Shown here: positions 24,501 to 33,469 of the stretch, one piece after another | How positions within the stretch are numbered: position 1 is the stretch's first letter | Layout of the letters: each line of letters starts with the position of its first letter | Assembly (NCBI RefSeq): GCF_029227915.1 | Contig: NC_079889.1 | Location: forward strand, 10,540,001 to 10,604,000 | Direction of reading: 5' to 3' | Source: Hydractinia symbiolongicarpus | Taxonomy: Eukaryota > Cnidaria > Hydrozoa > Anthoathecata > Hydractiniidae | DNA: 64,000 nucleotides | Translations under genes and position numbers: made by a program | Notes under the pieces: model-generated | The model's input: only the letters and a program-made list of their open reading frames with translations | Databases searched by the model: none | What the model was told of the DNA's origin: nothing

Positions 24501-24698
24501 CTGTTGCCAATTTCATTTGCGATTATTGAATCCACTATAGAAAAATGCATTCTTATTTTTTCGTAATTTTAAACTTAATTGTAAAGAATGTTGCTTAACG
24601 TTTTACTACTCAAATTCTTTTACAATTCAGTGGATGTTTTACTGGTCACACAGCTAGTTAGTAACAAATTAGGAGAAGAGAACCTTACCATAATCCAT
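12406..24698 (-). CDS. Death domain - SF1 helicase-like - FN3 - ankyrin protein, NLR-like multidomain gene
   Basis: Model, 5' to 3': 24689-24698, 23105-23398, 22426-22710, 22100-22117, 20824-20866, 20246-20493, 17190-19788, 16697-16862, 16487-16623, 16103-16366, 15481-15512, 14319-14805, 12406-12505. All exons have AG/GT borders, and codon phase closes at every junction to give about 1,560 aa. Order: unrecognised helical N-terminal domain (about 4-101), Death domain (about 105-195), novel linker, large NTPase exon with SF1 helicase motifs (about 600-1075), FN3-like domain (about 1267-1354), ankyrin repeats (about 1366-1520), short tail. No signal peptide or membrane helix was seen, so it should be cytosolic. 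Death plus NTPase plus repeats is the plan of innate-immune receptors and scaffolds; a sensing or signalling role is inference. The small exons 22100-22117 and 20824-20866 and the last exon are the weakest parts. Confidence 0.75.
13771..14258 (-). mobile_element. Array of decayed Helitron-like repeats in the last intron
   Basis: About four partial units follow one another, with starts near 13771, 13889, 14060 and 14148. Two keep the CCCGTGG/CCACGGG-type hairpin and several keep CTAGTCG. Both core types seen at 1865-2522 occur here. The unit near 14060 has lost its hairpin and begins ctagtagaaagc. Confidence 0.6.
14319..14805 (-). CDS. Ankyrin-repeat exon
   Basis: This exon encodes about 162 residues with four to five ankyrin-type helices. 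The clearest repeats read DTPLMWTARYTDNSSMVKLL, NSYHYAARNDRHTILNTL and WTPLHLASLRGYISCVDVLL, followed by a last repeat beginning KNGQTAYDMAGRG. The apparent stop right after GAAAA is part of a GTAAGT donor, so translation continues into another exon. Ankyrin repeats usually bind protein partners; here they sit at the C-terminal end, where NLR-type proteins carry their sensor repeats. Confidence 0.88.
15152..15283 (-). mobile_element. Helitron-like repeat with intact hairpin
   Basis: This is the best preserved copy: CTAGTCGTTAGCCC, a cccgtggaaaaatccacggg hairpin, gttcgcccgttc, acagcattgcgtgc, cgcagctaagctatc, and a GACAGACAGACGGATGGACGGAC tract near its far end (about 15253-15283). Confidence 0.65.
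15291..15412 (+). repeat. Dispersed repeat, copy 1 of an inverted pair
   Basis: About 120 bases from gacttgtgtg through gataatgtaacatagtta and agaagagccag to aaggatgtt match the reverse complement of 19829-19955. Both copies lie in introns of the same gene, in opposite orientation. I find no tRNA boxes in it. Confidence 0.6.
15481..15512 (-). CDS. 32-nt exon joining FN3 and ankyrin exons
   Basis: The stretch is bounded by ttttag and gtaagt. It takes one base to complete a codon from the FN3 exon and leaves one base for the ankyrin exon, so both junctions are in frame. It adds the basic segment HNKRKCSDVFAD. Confidence 0.7.
16103..16366 (-). CDS. Fibronectin type III-like exon
   Basis: The exon encodes 88 residues with the FN3 pattern: CSLNWEAEGFTYIIRAK (B-C strands with the conserved Trp), SDWYEVCRT, and LKLVSRYMFSVTAVSS (the L...Y.F.V.A.. 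of strands E-F). Its GT/AG borders and phase fit the neighbouring exons. In a predicted cytosolic protein an FN3 fold would be a spacer or binding module. Confidence 0.82.
16487..16623 (-). CDS. Linker exon of the death/helicase gene
   Basis: The exon has a strong acceptor (ttttttctttctcag) and a GTAACT donor, phase 0 in and 2 out. It encodes about 45 residues, including LAYLKRGIKVPYYLLK. No family is recognised. It is placed here because phase closes with both flanking exons. Confidence 0.6.
16697..16862 (-). CDS. Linker exon directly after the helicase exon
   Basis: The exon has an acceptor tttttttgcag and a weaker GTTTTT donor. It encodes about 55 residues with alternating hydrophobics (FRFKKYFTLNSTEFSV, TLTLNVCFV) that suggest beta strands. 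No family is recognised. The phase closes between the helicase exon and the 16487-16623 exon. Confidence 0.55.
17190..19788 (-). CDS. SF1 (UvrD/Rep-type) helicase-like NTPase exon
   Basis: This single 2,599-nt exon encodes 866 residues. Helicase superfamily 1 motifs appear in order: Walker A GNFGSGKS (residues about 608-615 of the full protein), Walker B HLCVDEFDGE (DE about 706), KLTKCMRTTEKIFKLTKAI resembling motif IV, SRGNEADKVMVVID resembling motif V, and LECMTRCQDDLLIIG resembling motif VI. The family couples ATP hydrolysis to movement on nucleic acid. Motif VI has TRC where bacterial enzymes have TRA, and a low-complexity insertion of about 120 residues separates the halves. The first 280 residues before Walker A are unassigned; a degenerate nuclease-type domain is possible but I cannot show it. 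The exon starts before the first TTG because an upstream ttatatag acceptor keeps frame with the preceding exon. Confidence 0.85.
19829..19955 (-). repeat. Dispersed repeat, copy 2 of an inverted pair
   Basis: Reverse-complement match of 15291-15412, lying in the intron just upstream of the helicase exon. Conserved blocks include ctggctcttctt and tatgttacatta. Confidence 0.6.
20246..20493 (-). CDS. Beta-rich linker exon of the death/helicase gene
   Basis: The exon encodes about 83 residues. Segments such as IIITLISPIPNITITS and KLEISTLDDPVVNISIPIE alternate hydrophobic and polar residues like a beta sandwich. The donor GAAG|gtacag closes phase exactly with the helicase exon. No family is recognised. 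Confidence 0.65.
20824..20866 (-). CDS. Candidate 43-nt exon
   Basis: An acceptor (catgaaag) and a weak GTATCA donor give an exon with the phases needed between 22100-22117 and 20246-20493, encoding VNDELYILFYHRRLL. The downstream reading also stays open through a Cys-rich stretch, so a longer alternative exon ending near 20690 is possible. Confidence 0.35.
20895..20937. repeat. Perfect 14-bp inverted repeat (hairpin)
   Basis: gtgcccatataaca and tgttatatgggcac flank a 15-base spacer. It lies in an intron of the death/helicase gene, next to the candidate 43-nt exon. Confidence 0.75.
22100..22117 (-). CDS. Candidate 18-nt microexon
   Basis: The 18 bases are bounded by a strong polypyrimidine tract plus gtag and by GTGAGT. 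The exon keeps phase 1 on both sides and adds GKDECD directly after the Death domain. Being a multiple of three, it could be skipped without changing frame. Confidence 0.5.
22426..22710 (-). CDS. Death domain exon
   Basis: The exon encodes 95 residues. KKLYYKIADDAVMNTNYIAH gives helices 1-2, and VLYNVLRSWDDKTEVKGRTW followed by HLKSVLLFLSHEKLVHDIEG matches the helix 4-6 signature of Death domains (vL..W......tw..L...L.....lv..I). Death domains self-associate or bind other Death domains in apoptosis and innate signalling. Phase closes on both sides. Confidence 0.78.
23105..23398 (-). CDS. N-terminal unassigned helical domain exon
   Basis: The exon encodes 98 residues, mainly amphipathic helices, including FLAYKLSRHFTEE, CILLYDGESFTVDDIF and LNHIVQKVNSCLKECFRQF. 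I do not recognise the family. Position next to a Death domain makes a second death-fold adaptor domain conceivable, but no signature is visible. The acceptor tatttag|AA follows the first exon in phase. Confidence 0.7.
24689..24698 (-). CDS. First coding exon of the death/helicase gene
   Basis: ATGGATTATG|gtaagg supplies a start codon and a strong donor. Its phase (one base over) matches the two bases that open the exon at 23398, giving MDYEQLFLAYK. It is the nearest upstream start I could find that meets all three conditions. Confidence 0.6.
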
Positions 24699-27600
24699 GA
24701 AAGATACGGCAATCACGCCTGCTCAAGCAAGATAGAATGTTTATTGAATTGATATTTTTTGAATGAAGTCATATTTCTATGAAAAAGGCAAAACAGGTAT
24801 TTGCAGCACAGAAACAATATGGAACTGTTACTAGACTTTGAACTGCCTCACCAAGAGTGGATTAATTTGATATTTGACGAATCAATATATGCTTTATTAT
24901 ATATACCTAACATCTCTTTTTTTTTGCCATCTTATATCAGCACATCAGTGACCTCACAGCACAGCAGAATTTTTTTTGATCTGTTTTTTTTTCTTGTTCG
25001 TTTTTTTAACAAACGTAAATAAAAAATTTGATTTGATGATTCGAACGTTTTACAGAAGTCATTGCATTGCAAATTGAAAATACCAAAACAAGCGTAAAAT
25101 ATCGCGTCAGTTGTTGCACGGTTGTGTGGAGCATTTAGATTTATTGTATATAAAAAAGAGTTGACAGGTATATATTAATGTGTATTATTTGTATTATTAT
25201 ATTATTTCCCTAACTAGAGGAACAGTAAATGGCTTTCCAGATTAAGAGTTATTTCCAGGATTGTTTTAAAAGAGAAGAATAAAGGATTGTAGTCTTGCCC
25301 ACATCAGTAAACACCTGGCAAACATGTAGAATTTTTTTCAAATGAAAAATTATTATTTTTATTACTGTTTCCATTTTATTTTCTACAAAAATTTGCCATA
25401 AAATGCTCAACACTTACCTTGCTTTCAAAAAGACATCCTTCTTTCCATTTACGACAAGATGGACGTGGGAAAAGAATTATTAAGTTTGATATCAAATTTT
25501 TTGATAATGCTATTAAAGAGAAGAAAAAAATAGCTACTTTAATGACATTCAAAAGTATTAAAACCACTAACATTAAATTAAATAAGAATTTGAATTTACC
25601 TCAAATTTATCTGGAATTATACAGAGGATACAGATATTGGAAGGTAAGTATTTTTAAGGATTGTAAAAACGATTGAGTACTCAAGTTATACAGTTCACTT
25701 TTACCATTTTTTTTGCTTGAAGATTGAATTCCTATTATACAAGTAACCATAGAACTGAAAGAACTATATATCTTGATATGTTCTTGAATTTAAATTTTAA
25801 TGATAAGAAAAATGTTCTATTCAAAAGGGTGGTTCGTTTGAGTAGAAACGCATGCGTTGTATATACAAAATGCTTTGATTCGTCTGTTAAATTATATCGG
25901 GTTTTTTTATGTTTGATTTGTTATCTTAAACCTTAAAAAGAGGGTCCAGAAAGTAACTAGGTAGAAACATTACCACAGCTGGGCTGTCATAATTCCTGAG
26001 AATGAAGGTGCCATAAACAGCTCCGGTGTTTTAAAAAGAGAATTAGTTTGGCTACCTGTTGTTGTATTGTATTTCCTCTTAAATGACATGGTGCATCGGG
26101 TAGCATGCACGTACCGTACACAAAAGAACATCCTCACAGTTGGGGTATCACCTAAGAACTAGGTTTTCATAAAGACTACTTTCCAGGTTTTAGAAAAGAG
26201 TGAATTGAGGTTTCAAACAAACCTGTTTTATACATATAAGTTGGGGATTAAAATATTTGCCATTTAATCATAATGAAAAACTTTGCAAGTGAGATGTGGT
26301 ACAAAATAATTCTGACAACAAAGTACATGGAGAAATTACGCTTTCCAATATAACTTATTGTGCATCTTCAGAATATTTCTGATTTCACATGTAAATAAAA
26401 AATTGACTATATAAACTTTATAATGGGAAATGGATTTATCGCAAAAACATCACTTCTGTACTTCATAACAAACTCCTTTATAGAGGACGGCTTAAGAAAC
26501 CGGAAAACAATTTACAATACTCATAATTGCTAGGCATGCGTCCCACTAAGGTAAGGACTCCTTTCTAAATGCAAGGGACGGATATAATAAACGTTACCCC
26601 TGAACGTTTAAATGTGTAGATTTTGATATCAAACGGGGCTAATGTTATTAAAGTTTTATTTATCCTAAACGATGTCTGTTATATATATTATCAACGCATT
26701 TTCTATTCTTTAACTAAATTTTTAAACGTTTTTTTAAAGTTTTAATTAAACAAAGAATTATCTCTCGCGATTTCTTGAATCAAAGTTTGAATTGTTTCAC
26801 ATTTTGCAAGAATATAGTTACATGTTTAATGTTTTCATTTTACCACATGACTGTTCATCAAATAAATTTGTAGAGATTCCGTCTTTTACCAACATCATAT
26901 ATATCTCTTAAACAAATTCATAAGGAGAATGATTATCTCCATTATTGACGTGGGGGTTTTCAGACGTTGTGTCAGAGCTGACCGAAATATAAATAATTCC
27001 TGCTAAAGTAACGTAAAGGTGGTATAAAAAAATGGGTGGATTTATACAAACACCTGACTTGATATATCTGACATTTACCTCATTTGATAATTAAATGCAA
27101 TAGCACTGGAAGAGAAGGGTGGTGTAGCGTAAATTTTGCGCACTATCATTGACTTATTATTGCATTTTTTTGAACAGTCTTTAGGCCGAACCTAAACAAG
27201 GGCTGGATCCGGTTGTTTACGTGATAGCTATACAGGTGTTTTTCTCTCGGATTCCCCATCCTCTTTTAAAATTTCGATGTACTAATTAAATATTCTGGCG
27301 TAGCGTTAGTTTTAGTTCTGTATTTTAAAGAAAAAGGTTAGATATAATGGATTGCTTTTTTCTTCTGTTTCCTATATTTTACCGACAAATTGTAGGTAAA
27401 ATTATCACATATTCCAGTTTATTTTGATCGCAACTTAAACCGTTACTGGTAGATAGTTGTGTTTGTTTTTGTTGAACATTTCACTTAGCTATCAGGTGTA
27501 TCTGTTTTTTAGTTTACAATAAGCTAGATAATATTAAAAGTGTATAACATGCAGTGTTTAACTGAATCACAAGATCATCAGTTGATTACCAACCGTTATT

Positions 27601-29285
27601 AGAATTTGTAGTCCCATTAAAGTACTTTTCATGATTGCGGGCTATGCCATGATAAGTATTTTCTCTTAGTTAACGAAGACACTATTGTGTTTAATTTATT
27701 CGTCATAAATTATATTTTTCGTAACTCTATTAAAAGCGCCGTTATGGTGTCGTGCATATTACGGAAAGAATTACCAGAGATTATTTTTATAAATAAAAGA
27801 ATATTTTCCTATCCCGATTAGATATGTTTCACCTGCAATGCATTTCCGAATGTCCACGTAGGCTCGGAAGAAAAGCATGTCTATAACAAGAGATTTTAAG
27901 GGAGAAAAGCTCCTTTCGGTCGGCAGAATAACATAATTTTTACGGTCGATACAGAGATTACGAAAACCACATTTTAATTAATCTCGTGTGGTGAGTAAAA
28001 GGAAAATTGATTGATACTTTTTCCTCATAACTTAATGTCATTCAGGGAGTTCAGAAAGAGTACGTTTACACCAGGTTAATAATCAAAACGCACGCACAGT
28101 TTTATTATGTAATTAATTATTAACCGGAAATCGTTATAATTATGTGAACTAAAAATGTCATGATGAGAGAAAATGACATATTTTGAGAATGACATGATGC
28201 CTTAATGTTTACATAATGACGTCAATTTTTAAATAACACAGGACCCACAATGATAACAGTCTTTCCAACACAGAAGTGGCTATATCCTGTATAAATATGC
28301 GGATTAATATTAATTATAATAATAATTAACCGTAATCCTTTTTTTAGACCTCAACGGTGTTGTAAATATAGGACGCCACTGAATGGAATTATGAGACATA
28401 AGGTACATCGACAATAAGACAACAAAATTAACCGCAATGTATTCAATATTCTTTCTCGCCAATATTACCTTTCCAGATATTTTGTTAAAGTATTGGCACA
28501 TCAAATAGATTGACATGTATTACCAGAAACAGCATAGGTTCAATTATTATATGGCATAAAAGAAATTTTATAATGAATACACAGTTTTCATTTCAGAACC
28601 AAAAAAATTTGAGCAAACAAACTAAACATTGTGAAAAAAGAAACTGCTTTGAAGGTAAAACATCTTTTCTCAAAATTGCCATTTAACAAACGCTTTAATT
28701 TAATCGTCATATGTCCTCTGTCCTTTGTTTTAGAAATGGGAATCGTTTAGTGCCCTCATGGACCAGAATTTTCTGAATTAAAATTTTATTAAAAAAAATA
28801 AAATTCAATCATCCGATTAGTCCATAAACATTGTCACATCAATATACGATTTGCTCCTTTAACACACTGAGGAAATTATCTATCTTGCGCATGAACACAT
28901 AACTAAATTAGAAAGTTTTCCATCACGAACTAATCTTTATTGCAGACCAAAATAGAGCAAACCAAAATATTAGCCAGAAACGAGTTCACGGGCTTATATT
29001 TTCTTCGAAAGAAAGAGAAGATCTACATCATATTTTCTTTTTTGAAGACATTTGGATAGCAGCACTAAAAAAGCAAGACAAATCTAGCTTTCAGTATATT
29101 TTTCAAATGAGTGGTTTTACAAGTATTGGTGTTCCAAGGAAAAACATTCATATATTATATTCAAGCCATACTTCGAAATACTTGTTAATGAAGTAACATC
29201 AACAGAAGGAGTCAATACAATTCCACGGGTACCTTTACCATTTGCTACAATCGCATTTGATGAGAAATTGGAATATTTTAAGTTC
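24699..29285. other. Intergenic stretch, no supported gene
   Basis: AT-rich. A plus-strand frame at 25419-25643 ends at a GTAAGT-like site and another follows at 25724-25936, but neither has a domain and I cannot link them to a gene. Nothing else stands out. Confidence 0.5.
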
Positions 29286-30185
29286 TCACAATATTTTAAA
29301 CAACTTTTTACCGACATTTGTTGATAAAATCACGTAAATGATGGCATCTGATATGAAACCAATCGCGTAAAGTGACCAGGTCGTAAACATCAATCTATCG
29401 GAAGGTTTCAATAAACCTTTTACTTCAGCAAAAGTTACCGAATCAGGAATAAGTCCAAACAAAACAAAAGTTAAAATCAATAAATATAGAAGTAACGATT
29501 TTCTTTTTTCTTTCTTACGTGCTCTCACAATCCTTGTTCGTTCTTGTTGGCGAACTCTTAAGTCCTCAGTTATCGCAAATGACGGACGGTTGGTAGGTTC
29601 AAAGCTTGCTGGAGCAATCTTACGCTTCTTTTTCTTAACCGTGCACAATATATAGACATAAGTAGGCACTGCAATGAAAATAAATGCAAAATCTAATGCT
29701 GGAAGAACGTAGGCATGACATAGATCTCGAACAATGTTAAAAGTATCTCCTTTCACAATACCTGTATAACTTGCTGCTATTATCAACAAAGCAACTGAAA
29801 CGAACCATATCGCCAACATGGTAAACTTTGTGTACATTTCGGACCAGTAAAGATGGTAGCGTATGTTTAAGTACACTTGTAACATTCGATCAATTGTTAA
29901 AAGTATCATGACACTAAAATATGGTATCAAGGAGATATACAAGAAATAGGTTGTGAACTGGTAAACAAAATGGTCGCTGCTGTATTTTGTCATCAGGTAG
30001 AATCTGATCGAAGCATTAGCACTGATTAAAATTTCTGATATACTTAGATTGACTAAGTAAATATATTGACATCCAATGTTTCTCGGTCTTTTAGATAGTA
30101 ATAGATATAATCCAATAGAATGAAGAATCAACGGAATGAGGAAAATAATAAATAACGCATAATATGAAATCATTTTAATATTCAA
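29286..30185 (-). CDS. Seven-transmembrane receptor, class A GPCR-like, single exon
   Basis: This intact 299-aa frame has seven hydrophobic helices (starts near residues 6, 42, 80, 122, 160, 228 and 267). Rhodopsin-class features are recognisable but altered: helix 2 has LVNLSISE with Glu where Asp is usual, helix 3 ends IDRM instead of DRY, and helix 7 has DAIIY in place of NPxxY. A Cys before helix 3 is not obvious. The third intracellular loop is long and very basic (KKKKRK, RARKKEKRK), typical of G-protein contact. There is no signal peptide. The ligand is unknown; intronless orphan receptors of this kind are common in cnidarians. Confidence 0.85.
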   Translation of the reverse strand: MNIKMISYYALFIIFLIPLILHSIGLYLLLSKRPRNIGCQYIYLVNLSISEILISANASIRFYLMTKYSSDHFVYQFTTYFLYISLIPYFSVMILLTIDRMLQVYLNIRYHLYWSEMYTKFTMLAIWFVSVALLIIAASYTGIVKGDTFNIVRDLCHAYVLPALDFAFIFIAVPTYVYILCTVKKKKRKIAPASFEPTNRPSFAITEDLRVRQQERTRIVRARKKEKRKSLLLYLLILTFVLFGLIPDSVTFAEVKGLLKPSDRLMFTTWSLYAIGFISDAIIYVILSTNVGKKLFKIL

Positions 30186-30281
30186 GTGTTGTTTTATTCG
30201 TTGTATTGAATGTTGCTTTTGTTCTTTGTTATTTCAGTTTTTGATTATTGCTTCTTCGCATTTTGCTGAATACCTTCTGTC

Positions 30282-30330
30282 CTTGTTATTGTTGTTGTTG
30301 TTGTTGTTGCTGTTGCTGTCGTTGTTTTTG
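30282..30330. repeat. (TTG)n-type microsatellite
   Basis: A run of ttg units with gtt/gct variants. It produces a spurious poly-Cys reading frame on the plus strand, which I do not call a gene. Confidence 0.8.
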
Positions 30331-33300
30331 TTTTCATGGTTTTTACTTTCGTAATATTTTATTTAGGTTTTGTTCTTTGTGGTTTTTTGTCGACTTTGTC
30401 GTCGTCTTTGTCCGCGTAGTCGTAACTGCTTGTTCTCTTTGATAAATTTTTCAGCAGCTCTCCTTCATCCAACTTTTTTAAGCAAAACCATAAATAATGC
30501 CTAAAACTTTTATCAAGAAAATACTCACTCTGTATTATAATTGACCCTCTACTTGATTACATTGCATTGATGTTGGTGATGGTTTTAATTAAACATAAAT
30601 AGAAGTTTAATTAATTTCATAATGAGATTTAATGCCAATTGTTGTAACGTACAATTAATTACAGTTTTTTAATGTCCTGTATTAAAGCGTCTTTTGTTTA
30701 AAATTCATTCATTTATATTTTTATTGGTTGTTGTTTTGTGCTGTAGCGCTATACTCGTATAGATTCATCTTCCCCTACTTGATTAGAATGCATTCGTGCG
30801 GACATGTATGCTGTGTGTTTTAAAAGCAGCTTAGAATCAGCATAAATATTGTGTTTCTTTTTTTAAACAATTCCGTATGTTTTTCCTATAGCCATGTTCA
30901 AAAATTCTTAGCTAACAATGTTACACCCTGCATTAAAACTATTATTCTAGAATCGCAATTCGTAGACATGTTTCACGCGATTTTACCGCTGTTTGTGTTT
31001 TATTTGTAAACTTATAAAGTGAGATGCATTACACAAAGAATTTACTACTTATATCCACCAGTCATCTAAATAATGCATAAAAGGAAAACCTGATTTCTCT
31101 GGGGGTGGTAAAATCAACAACCTTTACTAAAAATAAGAATTGTTTGCAAGGGTATTGAAAATAGAATTGGATGTTTTGAAAAAAGATTTAAAAAAAGGTT
31201 GTATTAAGTGTGCGTATGAGGATATTGAATTGCAGAGAAGAGATTCAGAGGTTCATTTGGTCTTGCGTTTGCACAAACTGCTCAAGTTAGAAATGCTGAT
31301 GATATCGACGAATTAACATTGCTATGAAATTAACTATTTACAACGGTGAAAAATGTTTTAAACAAAAAGAACGAATTGGATTTCCAATGGAGACATGTAA
31401 ATAAGTAGGTATTTGTACGTCACGACACAAAGGATTGATAAAGGCAACGAAGTGGTCGCAACTTTATTTCAAGATTATGGCATTGTAATTTTAACGATTA
31501 ATTGCTCAATTGATAATTCCAAATGTACATAAAACTTTTCAGGAACGTGTGTAGTTTTTATTTTACTTAAAGTATAATATTTAGTATATATATATGTATT
31601 ATATTTATGTCACAATCTTCACGAAACTACACACGTAGAAACCAACAAGCACTTTGAATACGATGAAACATTTTTAATTCTAGTTATGTCTCTGCATTTA
31701 AAACAATTTTGGGTCTGCATGAATGTTCTATGCATACTCAAAGTCATTATATTGCAATCCCTTCCAGTTCACCTTTAGAATTACCATTTGAATTTGTGGA
31801 TACATATCAAGCTAAAAGACCTGTACATTTCACTTGTTAAAATAAACAAAACCAGAATGCTCGAAAACAACTTCATATTTTTTGTTTTTTTAAAAAATAT
31901 AGAGGCGTTGAGTAGTCAGGCAACGTGGTACTAAGAAGACAGTAAATAGAATGTAGTCAGCGATTGGGAAGGTGAAATGTATTTTGTGTGTGTCCTTTTG
32001 TTACATGTTGCTGGTGCTACTTGCTCAAACGATTTAAAACTTTTCACGCCTCATTAAGCGTCAGGTGGTTATCACACGGGTTTTTTAATTGGTGACGCAG
32101 TACTATAATTAAGTTTGTCGAATATGGTTCTTCGTTTGAGATAAGAACAGCGTTTTTCTTTGTACAAATTCACGGTAAACTAAATAAAGTAGCAGACTTG
32201 TAATACTTGTAGTTATAATAATTGTGATGTAATTATAGATGACTACTGCACAAACCTAAGATGCAAGCAGAACAGTTAGTGATAATTGAATTTAACATTT
32301 TGATAAGAATCTAATTTATTTTGGTCTTCCTTCTTTAATATTGATGCATTTAAAAAGTACAGAAATGGCAAAAGTATCAGGTTTTTCTTAAATGTAAAGC
32401 AAATCCCTGTAGATGATTCCGTTCGTAACCCTCGGGCTAATAATAACGATAACGTTGCAAATTTCTTGTTTCTAGATGGTGTACAAGCAGAAGTCAAACT
32501 TTCATATATAAATACATTACAATGGAAGTTATTGCAAAACACTTGTGTTTCTACTTGTGTCTGTACAGGTATTGCTTCAATTATTATGTTCAATATTGCA
32601 GAATGGTAAGAGTGTCCACTCCCTTTTTCTCAGTTACCAGTTCTTTGTTTAAACTGTAACATAACATGTTTACATGCTATGTCAAACACAAGAATGGCCA
32701 TTCAGTATTGTGAAGGCAACACATCATTGCTTTTGATGATCACATTATTGTGGTACATACATATGTTTTTGGAAACATGTTAAAGGATATATATGTAATG
32801 AAGAGATTCTTTTTGCTAGATAAGTTGTTTAAGGAGGAAATTTCCGTCAAATACTTCTGGTTGTAAGGGGAGCTGAATCTGCACAAATGTTGAAGTCGGC
32901 TTAAAGTGTTCTGTTTGCTGACTCTTGACTCTCATTTTCTACCTCGATATCAACATAAGAGGTTGAGAAAGGGAGCAAGCCTTTGGTGAATTTTATTTAA
33001 ACCTTGGTAATGGTCGATTGCTACAAACCCAGATCATCGAAACAAATGAAGACATTCCCCACCTCTGTTTTGACGAATTATTATTATACTTTTCAGAGTG
33101 TGGAATCTTAATCCCAACCAATTTAAAAACTTTGGGTACACCAATTGTTTCGCTTTGTTCAAATGAAACAGATCTACCGTTTCAAGTAAAGTAAAGTCAA
33201 TTCCTGCTCCGCTTGTTCTATGCATGGACCATTAATTACAATCAGGAGTAAGCTCATGGACAGTTTTATCTGCAGTAACAACGTAAAAGAAATTTTCCGC

Positions 33301-33469
33301 GCAACGGAACGGATAGGAACGGAAAAGTTTCTGAGCATCGTACAGAAAATGTCTACACCATTGCAAATCGTTCATGAAATTAAGAATTCACCTTTTGTAG
33401 CCGGATTATAGCACTATTTTAACATTTATTGTTTTATGGTTGTTTTCTACACATCGTAGCACGAAACAC
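30331..33469. other. Intergenic stretch, no supported gene
   Basis: AT-rich sequence. Opposing frames at 32276-32593 (minus) and 33220-33411 (plus) lack domains and splice context. Confidence 0.5.

Noticed and set aside
25419-25936. Possible plus-strand exons ending at a GTAAGT site
   Set aside because: Lys/Asn/Ile-rich with no domain; no start, phase-matched partner exon or stop context could be found.
30248-30442. Cys-rich small protein on the plus strand
   Set aside because: The Cys run is translated from a (TTG/TGT)n microsatellite.
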